Assembly: GCF_900188225.1 (NCBI RefSeq)
Contig: NZ_FZOC01000003.1
Span: 1-64,000 of the forward strand
DNA length: 64,000 nucleotides
Source: Humidesulfovibrio mexicanus
GTDB lineage: Bacteria > Desulfobacterota > Desulfovibrionia > Desulfovibrionales > Desulfovibrionaceae
Reading direction: 5' to 3'
This document shows, piece by piece, positions 9,302 to 18,309 of this stretch. The position numbers and the translations under genes were made by a program. The stretch's first letter is position 1. Every line of letters starts with the position of its first letter. The notes beneath the pieces are model-generated. The model was not told where the DNA came from. It searched no databases and saw only the letters and a program-made list of their open reading frames with translations.

Positions 9302-9502
9302 ATGCCCGCAGTCATCGTCAAAGGCATGAGCTGCCAGCACTGCAGCGCATCCGTGACCAAGGCCCTGGAAGCCCTTCCCGGCGTAAGCAACGTGAACGTG
9401 GACCTGCTCTCCGGCACGGCCAGCTACGAGGAGGCCAGCCCCGTGGACCCGGCAGTGGTCAAAAAGGCCATCGAGAAGCTCGGCTTCGAGGTCGTGGGCT
9501 AG
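9302..9502 (+). CDS. copZ: Copper chaperone, HMA domain (CopZ-like)
   Basis: A 66-residue single heavy-metal-associated domain. GMSCQHCSASV supplies the Cu-binding CxxC pair, and the rest (VTKALEALPGVSNVNVDL ... KKAIEKLGFEVVG) follows the beta-alpha-beta ferredoxin-like fold. It should carry Cu(I) in the cytoplasm to the CopA metal-binding domains. Ten bases separate it from copA, with a GGAG site between, so they form an operon. Length is typical. Confidence 0.9.
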   Translation: MPAVIVKGMSCQHCSASVTKALEALPGVSNVNVDLLSGTASYEEASPVDPAVVKKAIEKLGFEVVG

Positions 9503-9541
9503 CGCCGGGGCGCCTTGCCCGCCGGATGTCTTTCCTGTAAG

Positions 9542-9573
9542 TGGGGTGTAGAACACCCCCCGCTTCTTTTTCG
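9542..9573 (+). terminator. Probable rho-independent terminator after copZ
   Basis: GGGGTG-TAGAA-CACCCC stem-loop followed within a few bases by CTTCTTTTT. It lies between copZ and the methyltransferase gene and would separate the copper operon from the restriction-modification pair. Confidence 0.5.
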
Positions 9574-9580
9574 AGGGAAC

Positions 9581-10543
9581 ATGCTGCTCACCTCTTTGGA
9601 AATCTGCGCCGGCGCCGGCGGCCAAGCCCTTGGACTGGAGCAGGCCGGCTTCGCTCACACGTGCCTTGTGGAAATCGACAAGGCCGCCTGCTCCACGCTG
9701 CTGCTCAACAGACCATCGTGGAACGTTTTGGAACAGGATGTGCGCGACTTTTCCGCCACCGGGCTGGATGGCCTGGATCTGCTCGCCGGCGGCGTTCCCT
9801 GCCCTCCCTTTTCCAAAGCCGGAAAGCAATTGGGCCACGCGGATGAACGCGACCTGTTCCCGGAAGCTATCCGCCTTGTCCGTGAGTGCCGCCCAAAGGC
9901 TGTGATGCTGGAAAACGTGCGCGGACTTCTCGACACCTGCTTCGATGACTACCGCACGGGCCTCATCCGCTCCCTTGCTTCGCTCGGATACACTGCGGAT
10001 TGGCGGCTTCTGAACGCCTCCGATTTCGGGGTCCCGCAACTGCGGCCACGAGTGGTGTTCGTCGCCTTGCGCAGCGATTTGGCCAGCCATTTCCAGTGGC
10101 CCATGCCGACACACGCTCAGGCTCCGAGCGTTGGCGAGGCGCTGCACGACCTTATGGCCGCCAAGGGCTGGCTCGGCGTTGCACGGTGGAGGCAAGCCGC
10201 GTGCGACATCGCCCCGACCCTTGTCGGCGGAAGCAAAAAGCATGGAGGCCCGGACCTTGGCCCCACCCGTGCAAAACGCGCCTGGGCGGCCCTCGGCGTC
10301 GATGGACACGGCATTGTCGATACGCCTCCCGACTATGACTTTGTCGGAATGCCGAGGCTCACCGTGCGCATGGCCGCACGCATCCAGGGTTTTCCCGACG
10401 ACTGGCTGTTTTCCGGGAAAAAGACCTCGGCCTACAGACAGGTTGGCAACGCCTTCCCCCCCCCAGTGGCTTGCGCGGTTGGCAAGCGAATCGCCGCAGC
10501 CTTGCGCCAGGCCGGGAAAACCACGTTCCGCAAGGCCGGATGA
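9581..10543 (+). CDS. DNA (cytosine-5-)-methyltransferase
   Basis: A 320-residue C5 methyltransferase. SAM-binding motif I is SLEICAGAGGQALGLEQAGF (start at residue 5), the catalytic PCPPFS motif IV has Cys74, and MLENVRGLL gives the ENV motif VI around 111-113. The late motifs are RLTVRMAARIQGFPDDW and QVGNAFPPPVA. The short region between, about 215-265, would hold the target-recognition domain. The ATG at 9581 starts right before motif I as in small Dcm-type enzymes. Its stop overlaps the start of an HNH nuclease gene, so it is probably the modification half of a type II system. Confidence 0.9.
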   Translation: MLLTSLEICAGAGGQALGLEQAGFAHTCLVEIDKAACSTLLLNRPSWNVLEQDVRDFSATGLDGLDLLAGGVPCPPFSKAGKQLGHADERDLFPEAIRLVRECRPKAVMLENVRGLLDTCFDDYRTGLIRSLASLGYTADWRLLNASDFGVPQLRPRVVFVALRSDLASHFQWPMPTHAQAPSVGEALHDLMAAKGWLGVARWRQAACDIAPTLVGGSKKHGGPDLGPTRAKRAWAALGVDGHGIVDTPPDYDFVGMPRLTVRMAARIQGFPDDWLFSGKKTSAYRQVGNAFPPPVACAVGKRIAAALRQAGKTTFRKAG

Positions 10544-11139
10544 TGACCAAACAACACAAGCTCAAAGGCGGCGCACGGGCCCTGCTGCGCGCCCACTTCC
10601 TCGCCAACGTCGGCAAGATCATGGATTCCCATGAATTGCGCGCCGTTTCGGGCGACATCTCCGAGTGGGCGCGCAGAGTGCGGGAACTGCGCACGGAGGA
10701 AGGCTACCGTATCCTTACGCACAATGACCGCAGCGACCTGAAACCCGGTCAGTACCTGCTGGAAACAGCCAAGCCGCAACCGGCGTTCGAGCGCGCAATA
10801 TCCAAGGAAACGCGGGCCCTTGTCCTGGACCGCAACGGGTTCACCTGTCAAATGTGCGGGGCCGTGGCCGGAGAGCCGCACCCCTACGATCCGACCCGCA
10901 AAACCAGGCTGCACCTAGGCCATATCATAGACAAAAGCATGGGAGGAACAGACGACGCCACGAATCTCCGCGCCATCTGTTCCGTGTGCAACGAAGGTGC
11001 GGCCAACCTGACCCTTCCGCGACCCGATTTGCTGAAACTCCTCACGCAGATCAGGCGGGCGACGAGCGCGGATCAACTCGAAGCGCTCAGGTGGCTCATC
11101 ACCAAATTCCCCAAGCAGACGAGAGAATTCCTCCCGTAA
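10540..11139 (+). CDS. HNH endonuclease, probable restriction enzyme
   Basis: A 199-residue protein with a zinc-bound HNH/beta-beta-alpha-metal nuclease core. Cys103/Cys106 lie in FTCQMCG, His128 in HLGHIID, Asn142 in DATNLRAICSVC, and Cys147/Cys150 complete the zinc site. The N-terminal ~90 residues (EWARRVRELRTEEGYRI) look like the DNA-binding portion seen in HNH restriction enzymes. The ATG overlaps the methyltransferase TGA by four bases, so expression is coupled. Target site unknown. A homing or mismatch nuclease is possible, but the partner makes restriction the best reading. Confidence 0.82.
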   Translation: MMTKQHKLKGGARALLRAHFLANVGKIMDSHELRAVSGDISEWARRVRELRTEEGYRILTHNDRSDLKPGQYLLETAKPQPAFERAISKETRALVLDRNGFTCQMCGAVAGEPHPYDPTRKTRLHLGHIIDKSMGGTDDATNLRAICSVCNEGAANLTLPRPDLLKLLTQIRRATSADQLEALRWLITKFPKQTREFLP

Positions 11140-11162
11140 AGCAAAGCCCCGCCCCTGGCGCG

Positions 11163-12041
11163 CTATTCCACGGCGTCGCCGGGTTCTTCGGCGCTGGCGT
11201 CGCCGTCGGTTTCCGGGCCGAACTCCGGGTCGTCCTCCGCGGCCTGGACCTTGGCCGGCCGGGTGAAGGGCGCGGGCTTCTCCATGCACCGGGCAAAGAC
11301 CAGAAAGCCCGTGTGGGCCACCATGCGGTCCTCGGGGCGCAGGCGGTCGGGAACGGTCTTGTAGCGCCGCACCAAAATCTCCAGGGCCTCAATCTCGGTG
11401 AAGGGGCCGTCTTCCAGTCCGCGCAGCAAATCGCTCACCTGGTTGCAGGTGGGAAGCAGGAAGCCGCACATGGCCCCAGGCCGCACGGCGGGCGGGATGT
11501 GGTGCAGCACGTCCTGGGGCACGCGCACGTCCAGAAACAGCGCGTCGGCCTCGGTCTGCTCAAACCCGGTTTCCTCGATGTCGGCCAGGTGCTGGGTGAC
11601 GCGGTGGGAGAGCCCCACGCGGGCCAGGTTCTTGGCGGCGTTCTTGTAGAATTCCTCGCGGCGCTCGTAGGTGTAGACCATGCCGCTATCGCCCACGTAG
11701 GTGGCCAGGGCCAGGGTGAGCCCGCCGGAGCCGGTGCCGGTCTCGATGACGCGGCAGCCCGGCGTGATGCCCAATTTGAGCAGCAGGTAGCCGATCTCCT
11801 TGGGGTACATGATCTGGGTCTGCCGCTTGACGCCCTTGATGAGTTCGTACACCGTGGGCTTGAGCACGCGGTACGGGTGCCCCAGGTGCGAGCGCACGAT
11901 GCCGCCAAAGCCCGCCTCCGCGATGTCGCTCATGAGGATGCGGCCGTCGTGGGTGTGGATTTCCTTTGCCGGGTCCAGCACCTGCATGAAGCGCTTGCCC
12001 GTGGGGCTGATGACCAGCACGAGCTGTCCGGGTTCGATCAT
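11163..12041 (-). CDS. trmI: tRNA (adenine-N1)-methyltransferase, TrmI-like
   Basis: A 292-residue SAM-dependent methyltransferase that should modify A58 (or A57/58) in the T-loop of tRNA. The N-terminal small domain (MIEPGQLVLVISPTGKRFM) and the motif LIKGVKRQTQIMYPKEIGYLL are typical of TrmI/Gcd14. The SAM loop is RVIETGTGSGGLTLALA and the catalytic-region motif is ALFLDVRVPQDVL. The last ~35 residues are an acidic tail not needed for the fold. The ATG is fixed by MIEPGQ. Divergent from the radical SAM gene. Confidence 0.9.
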   Translation of the reverse strand: MIEPGQLVLVISPTGKRFMQVLDPAKEIHTHDGRILMSDIAEAGFGGIVRSHLGHPYRVLKPTVYELIKGVKRQTQIMYPKEIGYLLLKLGITPGCRVIETGTGSGGLTLALATYVGDSGMVYTYERREEFYKNAAKNLARVGLSHRVTQHLADIEETGFEQTEADALFLDVRVPQDVLHHIPPAVRPGAMCGFLLPTCNQVSDLLRGLEDGPFTEIEALEILVRRYKTVPDRLRPEDRMVAHTGFLVFARCMEKPAPFTRPAKVQAAEDDPEFGPETDGDASAEEPGDAVE

Positions 12042-12161
12042 GGATCCTCCGGGCGGTCGCGCGTGGTGGCGCGCCGCCGAAAACGTCGATGCAAGGGGCC
12101 TACAGGGCGGGCTGGCCCGCGTCAAGCCGGGAATGCGGCAACCGAGACAAGGGGGTGGAAG

Positions 12162-13166
12162 ATGGAACAGGGCGCCAAGCGGTATGTTTTCGGTCCGGTC
12201 ATGTCCGGCAGGCTGGGCCGGTCCCTGGGACTGGACCTGCTCGGCTCGCGCATCTGCTCCATGAACTGCGCCTATTGCGAGGCCGGGCCGCTCAAGCGGC
12301 TGACGGTCACGCGTGAGCCCTATGTCCCGGCCGAGGCTGTTCTGGACGAACTGCGCGCCTGGGATGAGGAGCGCCGCGACCGGGGCGAGCCCCTGCCGGA
12401 CGCCGTGACCCTGGGCGGCCTGGGCGAGCCCACCCTCAACTCGGACATGCCGCGCATCATCGCGGGGGCGCGGGCCATTTTGCCCGGTGTGCCCGTGGCC
12501 GTGCTGACCAACGCCAGCCTCATGCCCGACCCGGCCGTCCGCGCTGAGCTGGCCCTGGCCGACGCCGTGCTGCCGAGCCTGGACTCCCTTGTGCCGGAGG
12601 AGTTCGCCCGAGTGAACCGGGGGCACCGCTCCCTGGATTGCGCGGCCATCGCCGAGGGCATCCTGGCCTTCCGGCGCGAGAGCGCGGCCAGGGTGTATCT
12701 GGAGGTGCTGCTGGTGGCGGGCGTCAACGATTCGGACCGCAACCTTGCGCTGCTCAAGGAATTCTGCACGCGCCTGGCCCCGCACCGGGTGGATGTGACG
12801 ACCCTTTCCCGGCCGGGAACCGAGGACTGGGCCAGGCCCGTGGACCCGGCCACGCTGGCGCGCTGGCGGTCGGAACTGACGCCGCTGGCCGCGAGATCCG
12901 GCGAAGCGTCGCCCGGCATCGGCGCGGGGCTTGCGGACACGGCGGAAAAGGGGCAAGAACAGTGCGGGGCCATGTCCATGGTCGAGGCGCGCGCGCGCAT
13001 CCAGGCATCCCTGGCGCGCAGGCCGCAGACAGCGGCGCAACTTTCCCGCGCGCTTCTTGCCGACCCGGCCCTTGTGGCCCGCGCCCTGGCCGGGCTTGTG
13101 GCCGATGGCTTGGCCGTGGAGTCCCGCCGCGAAGGCGCGGAGGTGTACTTCCAGACGCGAGGCTAG
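12162..13166 (+). CDS. Radical SAM protein with C-terminal winged-helix domain
   Basis: A 334-residue protein with the 4Fe-4S radical SAM motif CSMNCAYC (CxxxCxxC, about residues 32-39), GGLGEPTLN for SAM binding, and LLVAGVNDSDRNL later in the barrel. It belongs to the group distantly related to Tyw1/COG0731. Residues ~270-334 look like a winged helix (ARRPQTAAQLSRALLADPALVARALAGLVADGLAVE). The reaction is unknown. It starts 120 bases from the divergent trmI gene and is followed by RNase E/G, so a link to RNA metabolism is possible but not shown. Confidence 0.85.
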   Translation: MEQGAKRYVFGPVMSGRLGRSLGLDLLGSRICSMNCAYCEAGPLKRLTVTREPYVPAEAVLDELRAWDEERRDRGEPLPDAVTLGGLGEPTLNSDMPRIIAGARAILPGVPVAVLTNASLMPDPAVRAELALADAVLPSLDSLVPEEFARVNRGHRSLDCAAIAEGILAFRRESAARVYLEVLLVAGVNDSDRNLALLKEFCTRLAPHRVDVTTLSRPGTEDWARPVDPATLARWRSELTPLAARSGEASPGIGAGLADTAEKGQEQCGAMSMVEARARIQASLARRPQTAAQLSRALLADPALVARALAGLVADGLAVESRREGAEVYFQTRG

Positions 13167-13271
13167 GCCCCGCCCGGCGATCACGGCGCGAGCGTTTTGC
13201 GCCCCGGACCTGCTGCCGCAGCGTGCGCGCAGGCCGTTTTTCCACACTTTTCCTGCGACCGAGGTTCTTTC

Positions 13272-15269
13272 ATGACCGACTCCCACGACGAGAGCTCTTC
13301 CGCCCCGGCGGAAGCGCCCCAGGCCCCTGCGGCCACGGCTTTGTCCGCTTCTCCTTCCCCGACCGACCAGAATGCCGCTCCGCCGCATGGCGAGAACGGC
13401 GCGCAGGACGCCGCCGCCGACGGCCAGCCCGCGCCCAAAAAACGTTCGCGCGGCAGGCGCGGCGGCCGTGGCCGCAAGCGCAAGCCCGCCGCTCCGGGCG
13501 CAGATGCCGCCCCATCCCCGACGCAGCCCGAAGAAGCGGCCGCGCCCGGCGCACCCCAGAACGCCGCGCCCCGGTCCGAGGCCCAGGCCATAGACGCGGC
13601 CTACGGTCTTGCGCCGGAAGCAGGAAGCCCGGTCCAAACGCAACAGCCCGGCCCCGAAGCCGAACCCGCACTGGCCAAGAAACGCTCACGCGGTCGGCGC
13701 TCGGGCAAGGCCAAGGCCGAGGCCGAGGCCGAACCGCGCGGAGCCGCCGCCCAGGACGCGGCCGAGGCTGCCGACGAGGCCGCGCCCCCGCAAAAGGGGG
13801 CGGAAGGCAAGAAAAAGCCCAAGAAGATGTTCATCGGCGTGCTGCCCGGCGAGCTGGTGGAGGTGGTCCTCACCGAGGACGGGGCCGTGCAGGAATATTA
13901 CGTGGAGATGCTGCACCAGGCCAAGACCAAGGGCAACATCTACAAGGGCTACATCCACAACGTCGACTCCGCCCTGCAGGCCGCCTTCATCAACTACGGG
14001 GCCGAGCGCAACGGGTTTCTGCAAATCGACGAGGTGCACCCGGAGTACTACCAGGGCTCCTATCCGCTCAAAAAGGGCCAGCGCTTCCCCCTCATCCAGA
14101 AGGTGCTCCGGCCCGGGCAGGAGGTGCTTGTCCAGGTGGTGAAGGAGCCCACGGGCAAGAAGGGCGCCTTTGTCACCAGCTATCTTTCCTTGCCGGGGCG
14201 CTACTTCGTCTACACCCTTGGCCGCGACCAGCAGGGCGTTTCCCGCAAGATCGAGGACGAGAAGGAACGCGAACGCCTCAAGGGCTGCATCGACCAGATC
14301 TCCCCGCCAGAGGGCGTGGGACTCATCGTGCGCACGGCGGGCATAGGCCGCGCCAAGACCGAGCTCACCCGCGACTACAAGTACCTGCACCGCCTCTGGG
14401 GCGACATCCGGAAAAAGGCCCAGACCGAAAAGGCCCCGGCCCTGGTGTACAAGGAGATGGAGCTCTCCGTGCGGGCCGCGCGCGACTACCTCACCCAGGA
14501 GGTCAGCGAGATCTGGGTGGACGACCCCGACACCGCCCAGCAGATACGCGAGTACGTGGCCCTGGCCTTCCCCAAAAGCCCGGACATGGTCAAGGTCCAC
14601 ACCGACCACGACCGCACCCTGTGGGAGCGCTTCGGCCTCACCCGGCAGGTGGAGCAGATCTACTCCCGCGAGGTCACCCTGCCCTCCGGCGGGCGGCTGG
14701 TGTTCGACCACACCGAGGCCCTCACCAGCGTGGACATCAACTCCGGCAAGATCGGCGGGGAACAGAGCTTCGCCAAAATGGCCCTGAAGACCAACGCCGA
14801 GGCCGCCCAAGAGATCGCCCGGCAGCTGCGCTTGCGCGACATCGGCGGCCAGATCGTCATCGACTTCATCGAAATGAAGGACAACAAGCACCTGCGCGAG
14901 GTGGAGAAGATCATGCGCCAGGCCCTCAAGAGCGACCGCGCCCGCACCGACGTGTCCGGCATCTCGCCCTTCGGGCTCATGGAGCTGGTGCGCCAGCGCC
15001 TGGGCTCCTCGGCCATCAGCGTCTCCACGGAGCCCTGCCCCTGCTGCGGCGGCACGGGCATCCGCCGCAACCTGGAATGGCAGGCCATGCAGACCATGAA
15101 GACCATCCACAGGCTTTTGGGCAAGCCCGGCTGCCCCAGCCCGCTGCAGGTGCATGTGGGCCAGGAGCTGGCCCTCTACATGCTGAACAACAAGCGCGAG
15201 CTGCTGACCGCCATGGGCGCCCGCGTGGACGTGCGCGTGGAGATCGTGGTGGACCCCAGACAGCCGTAA
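13272..15269 (+). CDS. rng: Ribonuclease E/G family endoribonuclease
   Basis: A 665-residue single-strand endoribonuclease for RNA processing and decay. The first ~185 residues are low-complexity and Ala/Pro rich, with two near-identical basic blocks KKRSRGRRGG and KKRSRGRRSG, likely RNA-binding. The catalytic core begins at MFIGVLPGELVEVVL, has an S1 insertion (GNIYKGYIHNVDSALQAAFINYG), metal-binding acidic motifs VFDHTEALTSVDINSG and GGQIVIDFIEM, and the zinc-link CPCCGGTG. It lacks the long RNase E C-terminal degradosome scaffold, so it is nearer RNase G with an N-terminal extension. GAGG lies 8 bases before the ATG. Confidence 0.92.
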   Translation: MTDSHDESSSAPAEAPQAPAATALSASPSPTDQNAAPPHGENGAQDAAADGQPAPKKRSRGRRGGRGRKRKPAAPGADAAPSPTQPEEAAAPGAPQNAAPRSEAQAIDAAYGLAPEAGSPVQTQQPGPEAEPALAKKRSRGRRSGKAKAEAEAEPRGAAAQDAAEAADEAAPPQKGAEGKKKPKKMFIGVLPGELVEVVLTEDGAVQEYYVEMLHQAKTKGNIYKGYIHNVDSALQAAFINYGAERNGFLQIDEVHPEYYQGSYPLKKGQRFPLIQKVLRPGQEVLVQVVKEPTGKKGAFVTSYLSLPGRYFVYTLGRDQQGVSRKIEDEKERERLKGCIDQISPPEGVGLIVRTAGIGRAKTELTRDYKYLHRLWGDIRKKAQTEKAPALVYKEMELSVRAARDYLTQEVSEIWVDDPDTAQQIREYVALAFPKSPDMVKVHTDHDRTLWERFGLTRQVEQIYSREVTLPSGGRLVFDHTEALTSVDINSGKIGGEQSFAKMALKTNAEAAQEIARQLRLRDIGGQIVIDFIEMKDNKHLREVEKIMRQALKSDRARTDVSGISPFGLMELVRQRLGSSAISVSTEPCPCCGGTGIRRNLEWQAMQTMKTIHRLLGKPGCPSPLQVHVGQELALYMLNNKRELLTAMGARVDVRVEIVVDPRQP

Positions 15270-15322
15270 GCGCCAAGACCTTGCAGGGGGCGGAAAGGCC
15301 CGCCCCTCGCGGAGCCCTTTTC

Positions 15323-15937
15323 ATGCCCGAAAACGCCATGCCCGGCCCATCCGTGGCCGAAAACGCCATTCTGCTGCACGCCTGCTGCGGCCCGTGCAGC
15401 ATCACCTGCATTCTGCGCCTGCGCGACATGGGCTTTGCGCCCACGCTGTATTCCCACAATCCCAACATCCACCCGCTCATGGAGTATCTGCGCCGCCGCG
15501 ACGGCCTGCTGGCCGTGGCCCAGCGCCTGGATGTTCCGGTCATCCTGCCGGACCAGGACGACCCGACGCAGGCCGCGCCGGACTCCTGGCTGGCGGCCAT
15601 GAGCCCCCTTGGCCCGGCCGTGGCCGACATGGCCCGACGCTGCCCCGTGTGCTACGATCTGCGCCTGGCCCACACCGCGCAGGCGGCCAGGGCGCTGGGC
15701 TTCCCGCGCTTCAGCTCCACCCTGCTCTACAGCAAGTACCAGAACCACGAGGCCATCATCGCGGCCGGAGAACGCCACGCCGGGCCAGGCCTGGACTTCG
15801 TGCCCGAGGACTTCCGCCCCGGCTGGGACGAGGGCATACGCCTGTCGAAGGAATGGGAGATCTACCGCCAGCCCTATTGCGGCTGCCTGCTCTCGGAGCA
15901 CGACCGCTACCGCAAGAAGGTTCGGCTGCGGGCTTGA
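15323..15937 (+). CDS. queH: Epoxyqueuosine reductase QueH
   Basis: A 204-residue non-orthologous epoxyqueuosine reductase (former DUF208), which does the last step of queuosine synthesis in tRNA. Cysteine motifs seen: HACCGPCS near the N-terminus, RRCPVCYDLRL in the middle, and YCGCLLSEHDRY at the end, matching the Fe-S cluster and metal sites of QueH. The start is uncertain by a few codons: ATG at 15323 gives a 16-residue leader before the conserved ILLHACC. Another queuosine gene, queA, lies at the far right of the window. Confidence 0.9.
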   Translation: MPENAMPGPSVAENAILLHACCGPCSITCILRLRDMGFAPTLYSHNPNIHPLMEYLRRRDGLLAVAQRLDVPVILPDQDDPTQAAPDSWLAAMSPLGPAVADMARRCPVCYDLRLAHTAQAARALGFPRFSSTLLYSKYQNHEAIIAAGERHAGPGLDFVPEDFRPGWDEGIRLSKEWEIYRQPYCGCLLSEHDRYRKKVRLRA

Positions 15938-15996
15938 CCCCTTGAGGCCGACCACCCTGCGGACGCAGGGGACGGCGGCCGACGCCGGGCGGCCAG

Positions 15997-17049
15997 CTAG
16001 CCGAAATGCCGGGAGTAGTCGGTTTGCGCCTGCTCGTAGTCGCCCACGCGGCCGATGTCGATCCAGTACTCGCGCACAGGAAAGGCCAAGGTGGGCGCGC
16101 CCTCGGCCACAAGCGTCTCGAAGAGCGCGGGCATGTCAAAGGCCTGGCCGGACGGAATGCGCGCCAAGGCGTCGGGCGAAAGGGCGTAAATGCCCGCGTT
16201 GACGAACACCGTCTGGGTGGGCTTCTCCTCTATGCGCACCAGCTTGTGGTCCTCCACATGCACCACCCCGTAGGGAATCTGCGTGGTGTAGGGCCGCACG
16301 CACATGGTGGCGGCCGCCCCCTGCGACTCATGGAAGTCCAGCAAATGGGCGAAGTTCACCTTGGTCAAGAGGTCGCCGTTCATCACCAGAAAGGGCCGCT
16401 CCATGGGCGGCAGCAGGGTCAGCGCCCCGGCGGTGCCCATGGGCTGGTCCTCGCGCAGGTAGCTGATGGACGCTCCGAAGCGGGAGCCGTCGCCGAAGTG
16501 CTCGACCACCTTCTCGGCCATGTAGTTGATGGAGATGTAGAAGGTGCGGAAGCCCTGGGCCACGAAGGTCTCCAGGATGATCTCCAGGATGGGCTTGTCG
16601 CCGATGCGCAACAGCGGCTTGGGGCACAGGTCGGTTAGCGGCCGCAGGCGCTGGCCCCTGCCCCCGGCCATGAGCACCACGGCATTGGGCAGCACCTCGC
16701 GGGAGAGCAGGTCCATCATGGATTCCAGCCCCACCACCCGGCCCGCCGCGTCCACGATGGGGATCTGCCGCAGCACCTTGGTCTGCATCAAGGAGAGCAG
16801 GGCCTCGTGATCGGCCTCGGGCGGGGCCGTGGTGGGCGTGCGGAACATGATGTCCGCCACCGGCCCGGTGAGGGGAACGCCGGAGATGATGGCCCGGCGC
16901 ACGTCGCCATCGGTGACGGTGCCCAGAAGCCGCCCGGAGGCGTCCACCACCAGGGCGATCTGCATCCGGGTGGAGTCGATGAGGCGCACGGCGTCCATGG
17001 CCGGGGTCTCCGGCGCAACGAGCACCTGCTTCCACTTGTCCTTGGGCAT
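15997..17049 (-). CDS. CBS-domain nucleotidyltransferase (PtmE-like sugar-1-phosphate guanylyltransferase)
   Basis: A 350-residue protein. Residues 1-118 hold two CBS motifs (TVTDGDVRRAII and IPIVDAAGRVVGLESM). Residues 122-350 form a sugar-nucleotidyltransferase domain with AVVLMAGGRGQRLRPLTDLCPKPLL, the metal-site region LVMNGDLLTKVNF, and EYWIDIGRVGDYEQA. CBS-fused transferases of this type (PtmE in Campylobacter) make GDP-glucosamine for legionaminic acid. It is the last gene of the nonulosonic acid operon, 23 bases after the LegG/NeuC gene. The GDP specificity is inferred from family and context. Confidence 0.85.
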   Translation of the reverse strand: MPKDKWKQVLVAPETPAMDAVRLIDSTRMQIALVVDASGRLLGTVTDGDVRRAIISGVPLTGPVADIMFRTPTTAPPEADHEALLSLMQTKVLRQIPIVDAAGRVVGLESMMDLLSREVLPNAVVLMAGGRGQRLRPLTDLCPKPLLRIGDKPILEIILETFVAQGFRTFYISINYMAEKVVEHFGDGSRFGASISYLREDQPMGTAGALTLLPPMERPFLVMNGDLLTKVNFAHLLDFHESQGAAATMCVRPYTTQIPYGVVHVEDHKLVRIEEKPTQTVFVNAGIYALSPDALARIPSGQAFDMPALFETLVAEGAPTLAFPVREYWIDIGRVGDYEQAQTDYSRHFG

Positions 17050-17072
17050 GGGCGTCCCTCCGGCCTGGCGCG

Positions 17073-18257
17073 CTAGTAGGTCATCTTCTTCTGCACCAGG
17101 GCGGGGCCGAGCGCAACCGTGGCCAGCACCTGGGCGATGCGCGGCCCGGCGTCGCCGGAGCCGTAGGGGTTCTGCACCGTGGCGCAGTGGGCGCGCCAGG
17201 CGTCGTCGTGGATGCCCTTCAGGCAGGCGGCGTAAATCTGGTCCTGGTCGTACTGGGTGTCGATGACGTTGTCCGCGCGCAGGCGGCCCTGCTGGCGCGA
17301 GCCGATGTTCACCACCGGGCAGCCGAAGATGGCCGTCTCCTTGATGCCGCTGGAGGAGTTGCCCACGTACACGCCGCGCCCGGCCTTGCCGCAGATGTTC
17401 AGCATACCGTGATAGTTGCGCCGCCCCAGGCTCTTGTGGGCCTGCAGGTTGGGCAGGCCCCGGGCCATAAGCGCCTCGATCTCGGCGATGATGGCCTTTC
17501 CGCCCGCGTCGTTGTTGGGATAGGTGAGGATGACCTGCACGCCCTCCTCCGCAAGCCTGCGCATGGCCTCCAGGGCCGGGCGCACCTGGGCCGCCGCGGC
17601 CTCGAACTCCGTGGTCACGGAGTGCTGGGTGAACACGGCCACCGGCCGCGAAAGGTCCAGGCCGTAGCGGTCGGCCAGCTCCTGCGGCGCGGCGTAGTTG
17701 CCCTGGGCGATCAGATCCAGCGCCGGGAAGCCCACGTTGAACACGCGCCAGGGCTCCTCGCCCAGCTTGCGCACGCGCTCGGCGGCCTCCTCGTTGGTGG
17801 TGAAGTGCAGGTGCGACAGCTTGGTCATGGCGTGGCGCACACTGTCGTCCAGGGCGCCGCCCTCGGTGATGTCGCCGCCCTCGATGTGCGCGGTGGGAAT
17901 GCCCATCTGCGTGCCCGCGATGACCGCGGCCAGGCCCTCGAAGCGGTCGGCGTAGACCACCAGGAAATCCGGCTTGAGGGCGTCCAGCCCCTCGGAAAGG
18001 CTGACGATGCCCGTGCCGATGGCCTGGGCCGTGGCGGCCAGCGTGTCGTGGCGCATGGTCATCTTCACCTCGGCGTGGATGGCGAAGCCGTCGCGCTCGA
18101 TCTCGCTCTTGGTGGCCCCGAAGTCCTCGTCCAGGTGCGCCCCGCCAACGAACAGATAGCCGTCCAGGTCCGGGTGGGCGTTGATGGCCTTGATGATGGG
18201 GTATTGCAGGCCGTATTCGGCCCGGTTTCCCGTAAAGATGGCGATTGTGCGCTTCAT
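17073..18257 (-). CDS. Hydrolysing NDP-sugar 2-epimerase (NeuC/LegG type)
   Basis: A 394-residue GT-B fold epimerase that inverts C2 of an N-acetyl sugar nucleotide and releases the nucleotide, giving ManNAc or 2,4-diacetamido-mannose. Typical motifs: IFTGNRAEYGL at the start, FGATKSEI, AHIEGGDITEGGALDDSVRHAMTKLSHLHF with the conserved His/Glu, and VGNSSSGIKETAIFGCPVVNIGSRQ. In context with a LegB-like dehydratase and a NeuB/LegI synthase, LegG (GDP-linked substrate) is more likely than NeuC. ATG with a clear downstream fit; operon partner on both sides. Confidence 0.88.
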   Translation of the reverse strand: MKRTIAIFTGNRAEYGLQYPIIKAINAHPDLDGYLFVGGAHLDEDFGATKSEIERDGFAIHAEVKMTMRHDTLAATAQAIGTGIVSLSEGLDALKPDFLVVYADRFEGLAAVIAGTQMGIPTAHIEGGDITEGGALDDSVRHAMTKLSHLHFTTNEEAAERVRKLGEEPWRVFNVGFPALDLIAQGNYAAPQELADRYGLDLSRPVAVFTQHSVTTEFEAAAAQVRPALEAMRRLAEEGVQVILTYPNNDAGGKAIIAEIEALMARGLPNLQAHKSLGRRNYHGMLNICGKAGRGVYVGNSSSGIKETAIFGCPVVNIGSRQQGRLRADNVIDTQYDQDQIYAACLKGIHDDAWRAHCATVQNPYGSGDAGPRIAQVLATVALGPALVQKKMTY

Positions 18258-18309
18258 GCTTGTCCTGTGTGGAAGGTGCTGTGGGTGGACCGGCCGCGAG
18301 GCCGGGGCG

